Shown here piece by piece: positions 1 through 5,976 of a stretch of DNA of 6,193 nucleotides (position 1 is the first letter of the stretch; each line of letters opens with the position of its first letter). The translations under genes were made by a program, and so were the position numbers. The notes below the pieces were generated by a model that searched no databases, had not been told where the DNA came from, and worked only from the letters and a program-made list of their open reading frames with translations. The stretch is from Planctomycetaceae bacterium (lineage in GTDB: Bacteria; Planctomycetota; Planctomycetia; Pirellulales; Pirellulaceae), in assembly GCA_007695205.1 (NCBI GenBank), contig REEF01000802.1:1-6193 (forward strand), given 5' to 3'.

Positions 1-138
1 ACGCCGGCGACGCGACCCGATCGTAGACGCCAAGCCGTCGGTTGACGAAATCACCTCCACCGCGGTGCCTTCGGGCCAATCGACAGGCGTCGTCAGTTCG
101 CCATGTCCGCCACGGAATACGGCCAGCACCTTCTGCAT
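1..138 (-). CDS. Small DUF104/AF2212-like (antitoxin-like) protein, N-terminal part, truncated by window edge
   Basis: Forty-six codons are visible from an ATG at 138 to the window edge without a stop, so the C-terminus is missing. The peptide begins MQKVLAVFRGG, and residues 18-29 read PVDWPEGTAVEV. This matches the pattern of small DUF104/AF2212-type proteins: a short N-terminal beta hairpin, then P-x-x-x-P-E-G-x-x-V-x-V. Some members of that group are annotated as antitoxins, and planctomycetes carry many such small proteins. The start was chosen because the similarity begins there; a weak AGGG lies about nine bases upstream. A TGGACT/TAGAAT promoter about 50 bases further upstream fits. 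Whether it is a true antitoxin depends on a partner gene outside the window. The family resemblance is recalled, not searched. Confidence 0.55.
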   Translation of the reverse strand, partial: MQKVLAVFRGGHGELTTPVDWPEGTAVEVISSTDGLASTIGSRRRR

Positions 139-187
139 CTGGGCAACCCTGCGAGTCTCGGGGGACAACACGGGAAAGCCACTGCGT

Positions 188-215
188 ATTCTACCACAAC
201 AGGGCAACAAGTCCA
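188..215 (-). promoter_or_regulatory. Candidate sigma70-type promoter for the small DUF104-like gene
   Basis: Read on the minus strand, TGGACT (210-215) and TAGAAT (188-193) are separated by 16 bases. The -35 matches TTGACA at 4 of 6 positions and the -10 matches TATAAT at 5 of 6. Transcription would start near 181, giving a leader of about 43 bases before the ATG at 138. Confidence 0.4.
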
Positions 216-284
216 CATCCTGATGCCGTGACGTGCCGCTGAGCATCTCGAACCCGATCTGTCGTGCTCGCTCGTGCGATGACG

Positions 285-304
285 AACGGGGACAGCCAGC
301 TTTG
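285..304 (+). repeat. Dispersed 20-bp repeat, left copy
   Basis: The sequence AACGGGGACAGCCAGCTTTG is identical to 20 of the 22 bases of each tandem unit at 5977-6020, about 5.7 kb away, in the same orientation. Together with the right-hand copies it brackets the two-gene block. Confidence 0.85.
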
Positions 305-432
305 ATGGCTGCGCGGCGAGGGCTGGCGTGGTGGCCACATCGGTCCAGGCTCGCCTTCCGATTGGAGAGAGCGGGGGCCATCGCCAGGAGGTGTCGCACG
401 GTGTTGTGCGTGCTGGATCACGACGTTCAGCA

Positions 433-454
433 GGCAGAAAGATTGATGGCAGAA
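433..454 (-). repeat. TTTCTGCC-type paired repeat, minus-strand copy
   Basis: On the minus strand this 22-base stretch starts TTCTGCCA and ends TTTCTGCC. It matches the plus-strand stretch at 749-770 at 19 of 22 positions, forming a long-range inverted pair about 300 bases apart. A lone TTTCTGCC half-unit also occurs on the plus strand at 501-508. Confidence 0.6.
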
Positions 455-612
455 GAAGGGCCGAGACTGCGGGAATTGGCACCTGAATGCCGTGCTCGTT
501 TTTCTGCCCGCTTGAACTGCCCGCGTTCTGTCCCCGAACGGATTCTTCCCATGGGTCGCCATGGGCGGTATGGTGACCGCAGGCGTGCCGGGCGACGGAC
601 TGCTGGGCGACG

Positions 613-717
613 GGCGATGACAGCGGGCTGACGGTCGATGCGTTGGACGGAGCGCCGGGAGTCCTTTCGTCGCGCTACGCCGGACCGCAAGCCACCGACC
701 GCGACAACCACCAGCTG
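613..717 (+). pseudogene. rdgB: Relic of rdgB/HAM1 (XTP/dITP pyrophosphatase)
   Basis: One plus-strand frame (codons in phase with 616) translates to DDSGLTVDAL (616-645), then GAPGV (649-663), SSRYAG (667-684) and ATDRDN (691-708). This is the signature core of RdgB/HAM1 (Ham1p_like) NTP pyrophosphatases, usually D-D-S-G-L-x-V-x-A-L-x-G-x-P-G-V-x-S-A-R-Y-A-G. It includes the conserved acidic pair near the metal site. The enzyme normally has about 200 residues and removes inosine- and xanthosine-type triphosphates from the nucleotide pool. Here only about 35 residues are recognisable: neither the N-terminal phosphate-binding segment nor the C-terminal half is found in any nearby frame, and no start codon fits. 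It therefore looks like a fragment left by deletion or rearrangement. The functional copy would be expected elsewhere in the genome. Confidence 0.75.
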
Positions 718-748
718 GCAGTTGCCGATCCGTGTCGAATGATTCTCT

Positions 749-770
749 TTCTGCCACCCAACTTTCTGCC
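749..770 (+). repeat. TTTCTGCC-type paired repeat, plus-strand copy
   Basis: This is the partner of the minus-strand copy at 433-454, with two TTCTGCC units separated by eight bases. It lies just past the rdgB relic, so the inverted pair encloses that relic. Confidence 0.6.
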
Positions 771-838
771 AATACGCATTTCCTGCATCGTTCGTTCGCG
801 TTGTTAAGGAAGTGGCTGCCGGGAGCAATCGGGAGGGT

Positions 839-2083
839 TCATCCTGGAAGAATCTCGCGTCGCTCCGCATCGTAAATCTGCCGCCTGCCCTGGTCGAACG
901 CCTGCACGGCCATCAGCACGGCCACGGCGTGTTGATAGCCGGCGTCGATGGGGGCCACGCATGTGCCGCGGCTGCGGATACACTTTAGCCAGTCCAGGTA
1001 GTGGTCGTCCGGCTCGATCAATTCGACCGGCTCGCCAGTGCCCGGGGCGGCCGTGCCGCTCGCGTTCCCGGTGGTATAGGTTGGTACCGACCAATTGGTC
1101 AGGTCGAGCACACCGTCGTCGCCGTAGAAGCGATAGACGTTGCCGGCCGGGCTGCCGAAGTTGGTCACATAGCTGACCAGAAAACCCTCGGGATAGACCC
1201 AACTGGCTTGGACCTGGTCGGGACAGGTAAAGCCGTACTCGTCTTCCCAAGTGAAAGTGCCGCCGTCGCAAGTAGCGGATACGGGATACTCGGCCCCGGT
1301 AATGTAGTGCATCAGGTCGATGAAATGGCTCCCCAGCCCCGGGACGGGCCCGTCGGAGAAATCGCGGTAGCCGTACCATCCGGTGAACTGATGAGGGCAG
1401 AAGGGCCGTCCCGGACGATGCATGAGAAACTCCGGCCAGTCGACGTCCTTCTCGTCGGCTTCGGCGAGCCGGCTGTACCAGTACGGCCGGGCGGAATTGC
1501 GGCATTGTTCGATCCGCGAAATCCGGCCGAAGATGCCCGTGCGGAACAGCTCGCGGCAACTGGCCCCCGTGGGGGTGCTCCGCCGCTGAGTCCCCACTTG
1601 GCAGACCACGCCGCTGGCCTTCACGGCGTCGCAGGCCGCCTTGACTCGCTCGAAGTCCATGCCCAGCGGCTTCTCGACGTAAACGTCCTTCTTCGCCTCG
1701 GCTGCCGCCTGCAGGTGTTGCTCGTGCTGATGATCGCAGGAGGCGATCGTCACCGCGTCGACGTCCTCCAGCGCGACCACGTCGCGGTAGGAGACGAACT
1801 GGCGGGCCGCCCGCCCGTACCACTGGCGGGTCTGTTCGGCAGCACGCTCGCGCTGAGGCCGCCAGGGATCGACCACCGCGGTAATCTCCACGTTCATCGT
1901 TTCAGCATGGCGATGCACGCCTCGCATGTGAGCGCGGAAGCCTTGGCTGCCACACCCGATCACGGCGATGGAAAGGCGTTCGTTGGAACCGATGACGCGC
2001 CCATAACTGGTGGCCGTCAGGGACAGCGCGGCGCCGACCGAAGCCGACTTGAGAAAAGTCCGTCGTGTGGCTGAATGTGGCAT
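839..2083 (-). CDS. Tat-exported Gfo/Idh/MocA-family NAD(P)-dependent oxidoreductase
   Basis: The product has 414 residues and is complete. Residues 6-12 (TRRTFLK) form a twin-arginine motif followed by a hydrophobic stretch (about 13-24), so folded export by Tat is expected. The Rossmann fold starts at 37, with the dinucleotide glycine motif GCGSQG at 43-48 and an acidic residue after the second strand (D72). The family's catalytic-lysine motif is at 137-139 (EKP in VYVEKPLG). The C-terminal domain carries GSHFIDLMHYITG (251-263), with the conserved His and Asp typical of the family. The start at 2083 is preferred over an in-frame one at 2224 because GGGGAG (2090-2095) lies six bases upstream and the Tat motif follows immediately. 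Members oxidise or reduce sugars and polyols; exported relatives include glucose-fructose oxidoreductase and GH109 glycosidases. The substrate here is unknown. The gene is divergent from the flavoprotein gene. Confidence 0.93.
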   Translation of the reverse strand: MPHSATRRTFLKSASVGAALSLTATSYGRVIGSNERLSIAVIGCGSQGFRAHMRGVHRHAETMNVEITAVVDPWRPQRERAAEQTRQWYGRAARQFVSYRDVVALEDVDAVTIASCDHQHEQHLQAAAEAKKDVYVEKPLGMDFERVKAACDAVKASGVVCQVGTQRRSTPTGASCRELFRTGIFGRISRIEQCRNSARPYWYSRLAEADEKDVDWPEFLMHRPGRPFCPHQFTGWYGYRDFSDGPVPGLGSHFIDLMHYITGAEYPVSATCDGGTFTWEDEYGFTCPDQVQASWVYPEGFLVSYVTNFGSPAGNVYRFYGDDGVLDLTNWSVPTYTTGNASGTAAPGTGEPVELIEPDDHYLDWLKCIRSRGTCVAPIDAGYQHAVAVLMAVQAFDQGRRQIYDAERREILPG

Positions 2084-2148
2084 GTCGTGCTCCCCACCGG
2101 ATCGTCGATCGAATCTCAGATGCCGGACACATGCCGACACCGGTTGCC

Positions 2149-2177
2149 ATCCTAGCACGGATGCCCCCGGAATTGAA
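2149..2177 (-). promoter_or_regulatory. Candidate promoter for the Gfo/Idh/MocA gene
   Basis: On the minus strand, TTCAAT (2172-2177) and TAGGAT (2149-2154) are separated by 17 bases. The -10 box is preceded by TGC, an extended -10 feature that could compensate for the weak -35. The leader would be about 60 bases. The match is moderate, so this is tentative. Confidence 0.3.
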
Positions 2178-2211
2178 CTCGCCCAAACTCCCGACATGTT
2201 CCGTGCGTCAT

Positions 2212-2225
2212 GATGGCCGGCCATC
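2212..2225. promoter_or_regulatory. 14-bp perfect palindrome, candidate operator
   Basis: GATGGCCGGCCATC is a perfect palindrome ending seven bases before the -35 box of the rightward promoter. Its dyad symmetry and position suit a dimeric regulator. No regulator gene lies in the window, so the role is inferred from position only. Confidence 0.35.
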
Positions 2226-2232
2226 CACTAAG

Positions 2233-2260
2233 TTGACAGGGCTTTCGTCCCAGGTACAAT
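2233..2260 (+). promoter_or_regulatory. Near-consensus sigma70-type promoter for the flavoprotein gene
   Basis: A perfect TTGACA (2233-2238) and TACAAT (2255-2260, 5 of 6) are separated by 16 bases. Transcription would start near 2267, giving a leader of about 208 bases before the ATG at 2475. The start would fall inside the left arm of the inverted repeat at 2264-2368, so the leader RNA could fold into that hairpin. Confidence 0.6.
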
Positions 2261-2263
2261 CCA

Positions 2264-2368
2264 AGCACCGTTCGAGAAATAACTGTCCGATGTCCCCTCG
2301 CCCCTCCGGGGAGAGTGCAGGGTGAGGGGGGGGGCCGAAAGTGCGTCAGTTATTTCTCGCACGGTGCT
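2264..2368. repeat. 105-bp inverted-repeat element (MITE-like) with nested GC-rich hairpin
   Basis: The outer arms at 2264-2285 and 2347-2368 are reverse complements at 21 of 22 positions; the arm core reads AGAAATAACTG on the left and CAGTTATTTCT on the right. The 61 bases between them contain a second stem: CCCCTCGCCC (2294-2303) against GGGTGAGGGG (2320-2329), one mismatch that becomes a G-U pair in RNA. At its centre is a small CTCC/GGAG hairpin (2304-2313). No coding capacity or clear target-site duplication is seen. A terminator role is unlikely because both neighbouring genes read away from it. A small non-autonomous mobile element or a structured mRNA leader are the better readings. 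Confidence 0.75.
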
Positions 2369-2460
2369 AAGTCACCTTCGCGGGCAACGGTTGCTCGCAA
2401 ACTGGCTCGTTCGTCCGGCGGCGTCCAGACGACGAAGTTTGCCGAAAGTACAGTACATCC

Positions 2461-2466
2461 GGGGAG
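2461..2466 (+). promoter_or_regulatory. Ribosome-binding site deciding the flavoprotein start
   Basis: GGGGAG lies eight bases before the ATG at 2475. The same hexamer precedes the divergent gene's ATG. It supports 2475 over the upstream in-frame GTG at 2322, and the signal peptide begins at this ATG. Confidence 0.75.
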
Positions 2467-2474
2467 TTAGTAGC

Positions 2475-5400
2475 ATGAGGCGGTGGAAGTGCTTTGGAAT
2501 CGGTTTGGCCTTGCTCTTCCTGGCAGCCCGACCCGCGGTCGCGGACCGAGCGTTGCAGGAATCAGCGCGCGAGATCCCTTTGGCTTATGACGTGGACGTC
2601 GTCGTGGTCGGCGGCGGGACCGGCGCGGTCGCCGCGGCGCTGAGCGCCGCCGAGCAAGGCGCCTCGGTGTTCTTGGCGGCCCCTTATCCCTACCTGGGCG
2701 ATGACATGACGGCCACGTTGCGGCTGTGGTTGGAGGACGGTGAGGAGCCTCGTTCCGAGTTAGCTCGCGCCATTTTCCACGATCCGATCACCGATGGGGT
2801 GAGACTGCATCCGGATCGGCTGCCGTTGACTTATACGGCCAGTTTGCCCTGCGGAGCCCCGCATCGCGACACGACGCCTCCCAGCCGGCTGACCAACGGC
2901 AGTTGGGGCGATGCTGCCTCGCAAAGCGTCCAGTACAACGGCGATGTGGCGATTACGGCCGATCTCGGCGAATCGCGGGCCATGCGCGAGGCGCGGATCG
3001 TCGTGTATCAACGCGATCATGGCGTTGCCGAAAAAGATTTCAAAATCCAGCATGTCCGGATCGCCACCAGCAGCGATGGTTCCCAATGGTCCGAGCCGAT
3101 ACGGATCGATAACCGGGACGTTCCGCCGGGCGTTTCCGGCCCCGTGGGAGCCCCGATCGTACTGGCAGCACCGCTCGAAACGACCGCCCGTTTCGTGCGT
3201 TTCGAGGTGACTCGGACCGACGAGGTACCCCGCGTATTGATCGGCGAAATCGAAGTGTTGGGGGCCGGGGACGCGTCGGCGGGCGAATCGCCGCGTCGCC
3301 AACCGCCACGGCCCATGCACGTAAAGAAGACGCTGGAACGGGCACTGATCGAAGCGGGCGTGCCGTTCCTGTTCAGTTGCTACCCGACCGATGTCTTGCG
3401 GGATGCGGACGGCGCGCCTGCGGGGATCGTGATGGCGAACCGGGTCGGCCGCCAGGCCGTGCGGGCGCGGACCATCATCGATGCCACGGATCGCGGGACC
3501 GTGGCCCGTTTGGCGGGAGCCCGCTTCCGCCCTTATCCGAACGGTACCCAGGTGTTCCGGAGAACGGTGATCGGGGGCGAGCCGGTCGAGTTGTCACGGG
3601 GGGCGGTGCGGACGATCGACCCGCCGTTCGCCGCGATCCCGGGCCAAGCCGTGTCGGGCGCGGCCGGGCCGTTCCAAACCATCGAATATACGCTGGAATT
3701 GAGCATGCGCGACGGCAGCTACGCGGCGTTCGCCGCAGCGGACCAGCAGGCCCGCAGCCTGACCTATCATCCGCAGCAACAGGTCACGGCGGATCGGTTG
3801 TTCCAGATCCCGCCCGATCCGTTGTACGGGCGGCAGTCGCTGGCCGACGATTCGCTGGCCGTCGCTGAGTTGCCGCTGGACGTGTTTCGACCGCAGGCGA
3901 TCGACCGGCTGTATGTGCTGGGCGGGACGGCAGACGTCAGCCGAGCACGCGCCGAACAACTCATGCGACCGCTGGAATGGATCGATCTGGGCAAACGATT
4001 GGGAGCCGCGGCTGCCGCGGAAGCCGCCGCCCTGGACGAACTGGCCGACGTCCGGCTGCCGAGCCAAGCCAACGAATTCGAAATGGTGGCTGGCAAGGTC
4101 CGGGAGTCACTGACCGGCGTGCGACCGATCCAGCAACTGCCCGCCATTGAACAAGACTCGCGCCCCCTGCCCGTGCTGGGCGAATACGAGGTGCTGGTGA
4201 TCGGCGGCGGTACCGGTGGCGCCCCCGCAGCGATTGCCGCAGCTCGCCAAGGCGCCCGCGTGCTGGTCGTCGAATACCTGCACATGATGGGCGGCGTCGG
4301 TACAGCCGGATATATCTCCCGCTACTGGTATGGCAATCGGGTCGGTTTCACCGCCACCGTCCCCGGCGGCGCCGCTTGGGAACCGGAGCAGCGAGCCAAT
4401 TGGTGGCGGCAGACGCTGCTGGACGCAGGCGGGGAAATCTGGTTCGGCACCATCGGCTGCGGTGCTCTGGTCAACGAGGACCAAGTCATCGGAGCGGTGG
4501 TGGCAACCCCCTTCGGCCGCGGTGCCGTGCTGGCCGATATCGTCATCGACTCGACCGGCAACGCCGATATCGCCGCCGCCGCAGGTGCTGAAATCGACTA
4601 TACGGACGCCCGTGAATTCGGCATGCAGGGAACCGGCCTGCCGCCCCGGCGGCTGGGCGCTAACTATACCAATACCGACTTTACCCTCGTCGACGAAACG
4701 GACATGCTGGATATCTGGCATGTGTTCGTCTACTCGAAACAGAAATACCCCGACGCCTTCGACCAGGGCCAATTGATCGACACTCGCGAACGGCGACGGA
4801 TCGTGGGCGATTTCTATATGACCGTGCGGGACCAAATGGTCGAACGCACCTACCCGGATACGATCTGCCAGTCGCGCAGCAACTTCGATACGCACGGCTA
4901 TACGATCGACCCCTACCTGATCCTGGAGACCCCGCCCAGTCGATACGCCTTTGTCGTCGACATCCCCTACCGCTGCCTGCTGCCCAAGGGGTTGGAAGGG
5001 ATCCTGGTTACCGGTCTGGGAATCAGCGTTCACCGCGATGCCGTCCCCTTGACCCGCATGCAGCCGGATATCCAGAACCAAGGCTACGCGGCAGGCCTGG
5101 CCGCCACGATGGCCGTCCAAAACCAACAATCGCTACGAGCGATCGACGTGCGTGCCCTGCAGCGAAAATTGGTCGAAATCGGCAACCTGCCGGAAGCAGT
5201 GCTCGATCACCAGGACTCGCTGCCCATGTCGGACGCGGATTTAGACCAGGCGGTACGCGACGCCCCGGACGACTATCGGGCCGCAGCCGCCGTGTTTATC
5301 GACCCCGAGCGTGCCGTGCCCCGATTGCGCGAGGCCTTTGCAGCCAGCGAAGGCGAAATACGCTACGCCTATGCCCAAAAACTGGCGATGCTGGGCGATC

Positions 5401-5927
5401 CGACCGGCGCCGCCCTGATCCGCGATCGGGTCCAAGCAGCGGACGCCTGGGATGACGGCTGGAATTACCGAGGCATGGGCCAGTTCGGTGCGGCACTCAG
5501 CCCCCTGGACGTGGACATCATCGCCTTGGGCCTGGCGAATGACCAAGAAGCGGTGCCCGTGATCTTGGAGAAAGTCGCCCTGCTGGACGCTCGCGCCGAC
5601 TTCTCGCACCACCGTGCCGTGGCCCACTCGCTCGAACGGCTGGGCGATCCGGCCGCCGCGCCGGCTTTGGCCCAGTTGCTGGCCAAGCCGGGCATGACGG
5701 GCCACATCCACGATACGGTACTGGCCGCCGCAGCCCACGACGCCGAAGAAGCACGCAACACGAACGCGGTCCATACTCGCCGCGAATCGCTGCGCGAACT
5801 GCTGCTGGCCCGTGCCCTGTACCTGCTGGGCGACCACGAAGGTGTCGGACAGGCGATCCTGGAAAACTACACGCAGGACCTCCGCGGCCACCTGGCCCGC
5901 CATGCCCAGGCCCTGCTGGAACGCTGA
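2475..5927 (+). CDS. Secreted tandem FAD-dependent oxidoreductase with discoidin-like insert and HEAT-like C-terminus
   Basis: The product has 1150 residues and is complete. Residues 1-23 form a Sec signal peptide (basic RRWK, hydrophobic FGIGLALLFLAA, AVA just before D24). The first flavoprotein half (about 39-520) starts with a Rossmann motif (GGGTGA, 46-51) and has the later strand-and-loop motif IIDATDRG (334-341) and the closing motif LYVLGGTADVSR (479-490). It is interrupted at about 141-265 by a beta-sandwich segment resembling F5/8 type C (discoidin) domains, with SVQYNGDVAITADLG and ARFVRFEV. The second half (about 571-880) repeats the layout: GGGTGG (577-582), acidic E600 ending strand 2, GGVGTAG (606-612), IDSTGNAD (691-698) and RMQPDIQNQGYAAG (861-874). 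Residues about 925-1150 are alpha-helical with HEAT-like spacing (LGDP at 973-976 and 1056-1059). This fits the FAD_oxidored (Pfam PF12831) type. The substrate is unknown; carbohydrate oxidation outside the cytoplasm is an inference. Confidence 0.9.
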   Translation: MRRWKCFGIGLALLFLAARPAVADRALQESAREIPLAYDVDVVVVGGGTGAVAAALSAAEQGASVFLAAPYPYLGDDMTATLRLWLEDGEEPRSELARAIFHDPITDGVRLHPDRLPLTYTASLPCGAPHRDTTPPSRLTNGSWGDAASQSVQYNGDVAITADLGESRAMREARIVVYQRDHGVAEKDFKIQHVRIATSSDGSQWSEPIRIDNRDVPPGVSGPVGAPIVLAAPLETTARFVRFEVTRTDEVPRVLIGEIEVLGAGDASAGESPRRQPPRPMHVKKTLERALIEAGVPFLFSCYPTDVLRDADGAPAGIVMANRVGRQAVRARTIIDATDRGTVARLAGARFRPYPNGTQVFRRTVIGGEPVELSRGAVRTIDPPFAAIPGQAVSGAAGPFQTIEYTLELSMRDGSYAAFAAADQQARSLTYHPQQQVTADRLFQIPPDPLYGRQSLADDSLAVAELPLDVFRPQAIDRLYVLGGTADVSRARAEQLMRPLEWIDLGKRLGAAAAAEAAALDELADVRLPSQANEFEMVAGKVRESLTGVRPIQQLPAIEQDSRPLPVLGEYEVLVIGGGTGGAPAAIAAARQGARVLVVEYLHMMGGVGTAGYISRYWYGNRVGFTATVPGGAAWEPEQRANWWRQTLLDAGGEIWFGTIGCGALVNEDQVIGAVVATPFGRGAVLADIVIDSTGNADIAAAAGAEIDYTDAREFGMQGTGLPPRRLGANYTNTDFTLVDETDMLDIWHVFVYSKQKYPDAFDQGQLIDTRERRRIVGDFYMTVRDQMVERTYPDTICQSRSNFDTHGYTIDPYLILETPPSRYAFVVDIPYRCLLPKGLEGILVTGLGISVHRDAVPLTRMQPDIQNQGYAAGLAATMAVQNQQSLRAIDVRALQRKLVEIGNLPEAVLDHQDSLPMSDADLDQAVRDAPDDYRAAAAVFIDPERAVPRLREAFAASEGEIRYAYAQKLAMLGDPTGAALIRDRVQAADAWDDGWNYRGMGQFGAALSPLDVDIIALGLANDQEAVPVILEKVALLDARADFSHHRAVAHSLERLGDPAAAPALAQLLAKPGMTGHIHDTVLAAAAHDAEEARNTNAVHTRRESLRELLLARALYLLGDHEGVGQAILENYTQDLRGHLARHAQALLER

Positions 5928-5955
5928 ACCGTGCCCGGAACGCTGAACCGTGCAC
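5918..5955 (+). repeat. 19-bp tandem duplication spanning the stop codon
   Basis: Units 5918-5936 and 5937-5955 match at 18 of 19 positions; each begins GGAACGCTGAACCGTGC. The first unit contains the last codons and the TGA stop (5925-5927) of the flavoprotein gene. The period is not a multiple of three, and the second unit lies downstream of the stop, so the protein is unaffected. Confidence 0.85.
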
Positions 5956-5976
5956 CACACCGATACCAGAAACGGC

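Larger units (their letters stand above)
139..838. other. 700-bp gene-poor region with repeats and a gene relic
   Basis: I see no intact gene here. Several reading frames stay open on both strands, but their translations are rich in Arg, Ser and Pro, resemble no family I know, and overlap one another. The identifiable contents are the promoter of the small left-edge gene, one copy of the 20-bp CAGCCAGC-type repeat, an inverted pair of TTTCTGCC-type repeats, a GGGCGACGG duplication (590-598 and 605-613) and a short rdgB-like coding relic. The region looks like decayed sequence in which repeats have accumulated. No terminator hairpin is evident next to the stop codon at 839. Confidence 0.6.
2084..2474. 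other. Divergent intergenic region between the two oxidoreductase genes
   Basis: These 391 bases separate two outward-reading genes and hold all the likely control elements: a minus-strand promoter, a 14-bp palindrome, a strong plus-strand promoter and an inverted-repeat element. The remaining stretch (2369-2460) shows no further signal I can support. A GTG at 2322 opens the flavoprotein frame early, but it lies inside the inverted-repeat element and is not a credible start. Confidence 0.7.

Noticed and set aside
528..536. Inverted copy of the 20-bp repeat core
   Set aside because: Only nine bases match, which is too short to separate from chance in GC-rich sequence.
191..772. 193-codon minus-strand open frame and overlapping plus-strand frame at 233-631
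   Set aside because: They run across repeats and the rdgB relic, contradict each other, and have low-complexity Arg/Ser/Pro content with no recognisable domain.
804..1823. 339-codon minus-strand open frame
   Set aside because: It overlaps the oxidoreductase gene in another frame of the same strand and gives an Arg/Gly-rich translation without motifs.
1001..2074. 357-codon plus-strand open frame
   Set aside because: It lies fully antisense to the Gfo/Idh/MocA gene, whose Tat, GCGSQG and EKP motifs are clear; long antisense frames are common in GC-rich genes.
2264..2368. Inverted repeat as a transcription terminator
   Set aside because: Both flanking genes are transcribed away from it and there is no T-tract after the stem.
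2322..2474. Upstream GTG start extending the flavoprotein by 51 residues
   Set aside because: It would start inside the inverted-repeat element and bury the signal peptide; the ATG at 2475 has a good ribosome-binding site.
4107..5129. 340-codon minus-strand open frame
   Set aside because: It is antisense to the second flavoprotein half and shows no family motif or ribosome-binding site.
5241..5960. 239-codon minus-strand open frame
   Set aside because: It is antisense to the HEAT-like tail, and its Gln/Val-rich translation mirrors the real gene's codons.
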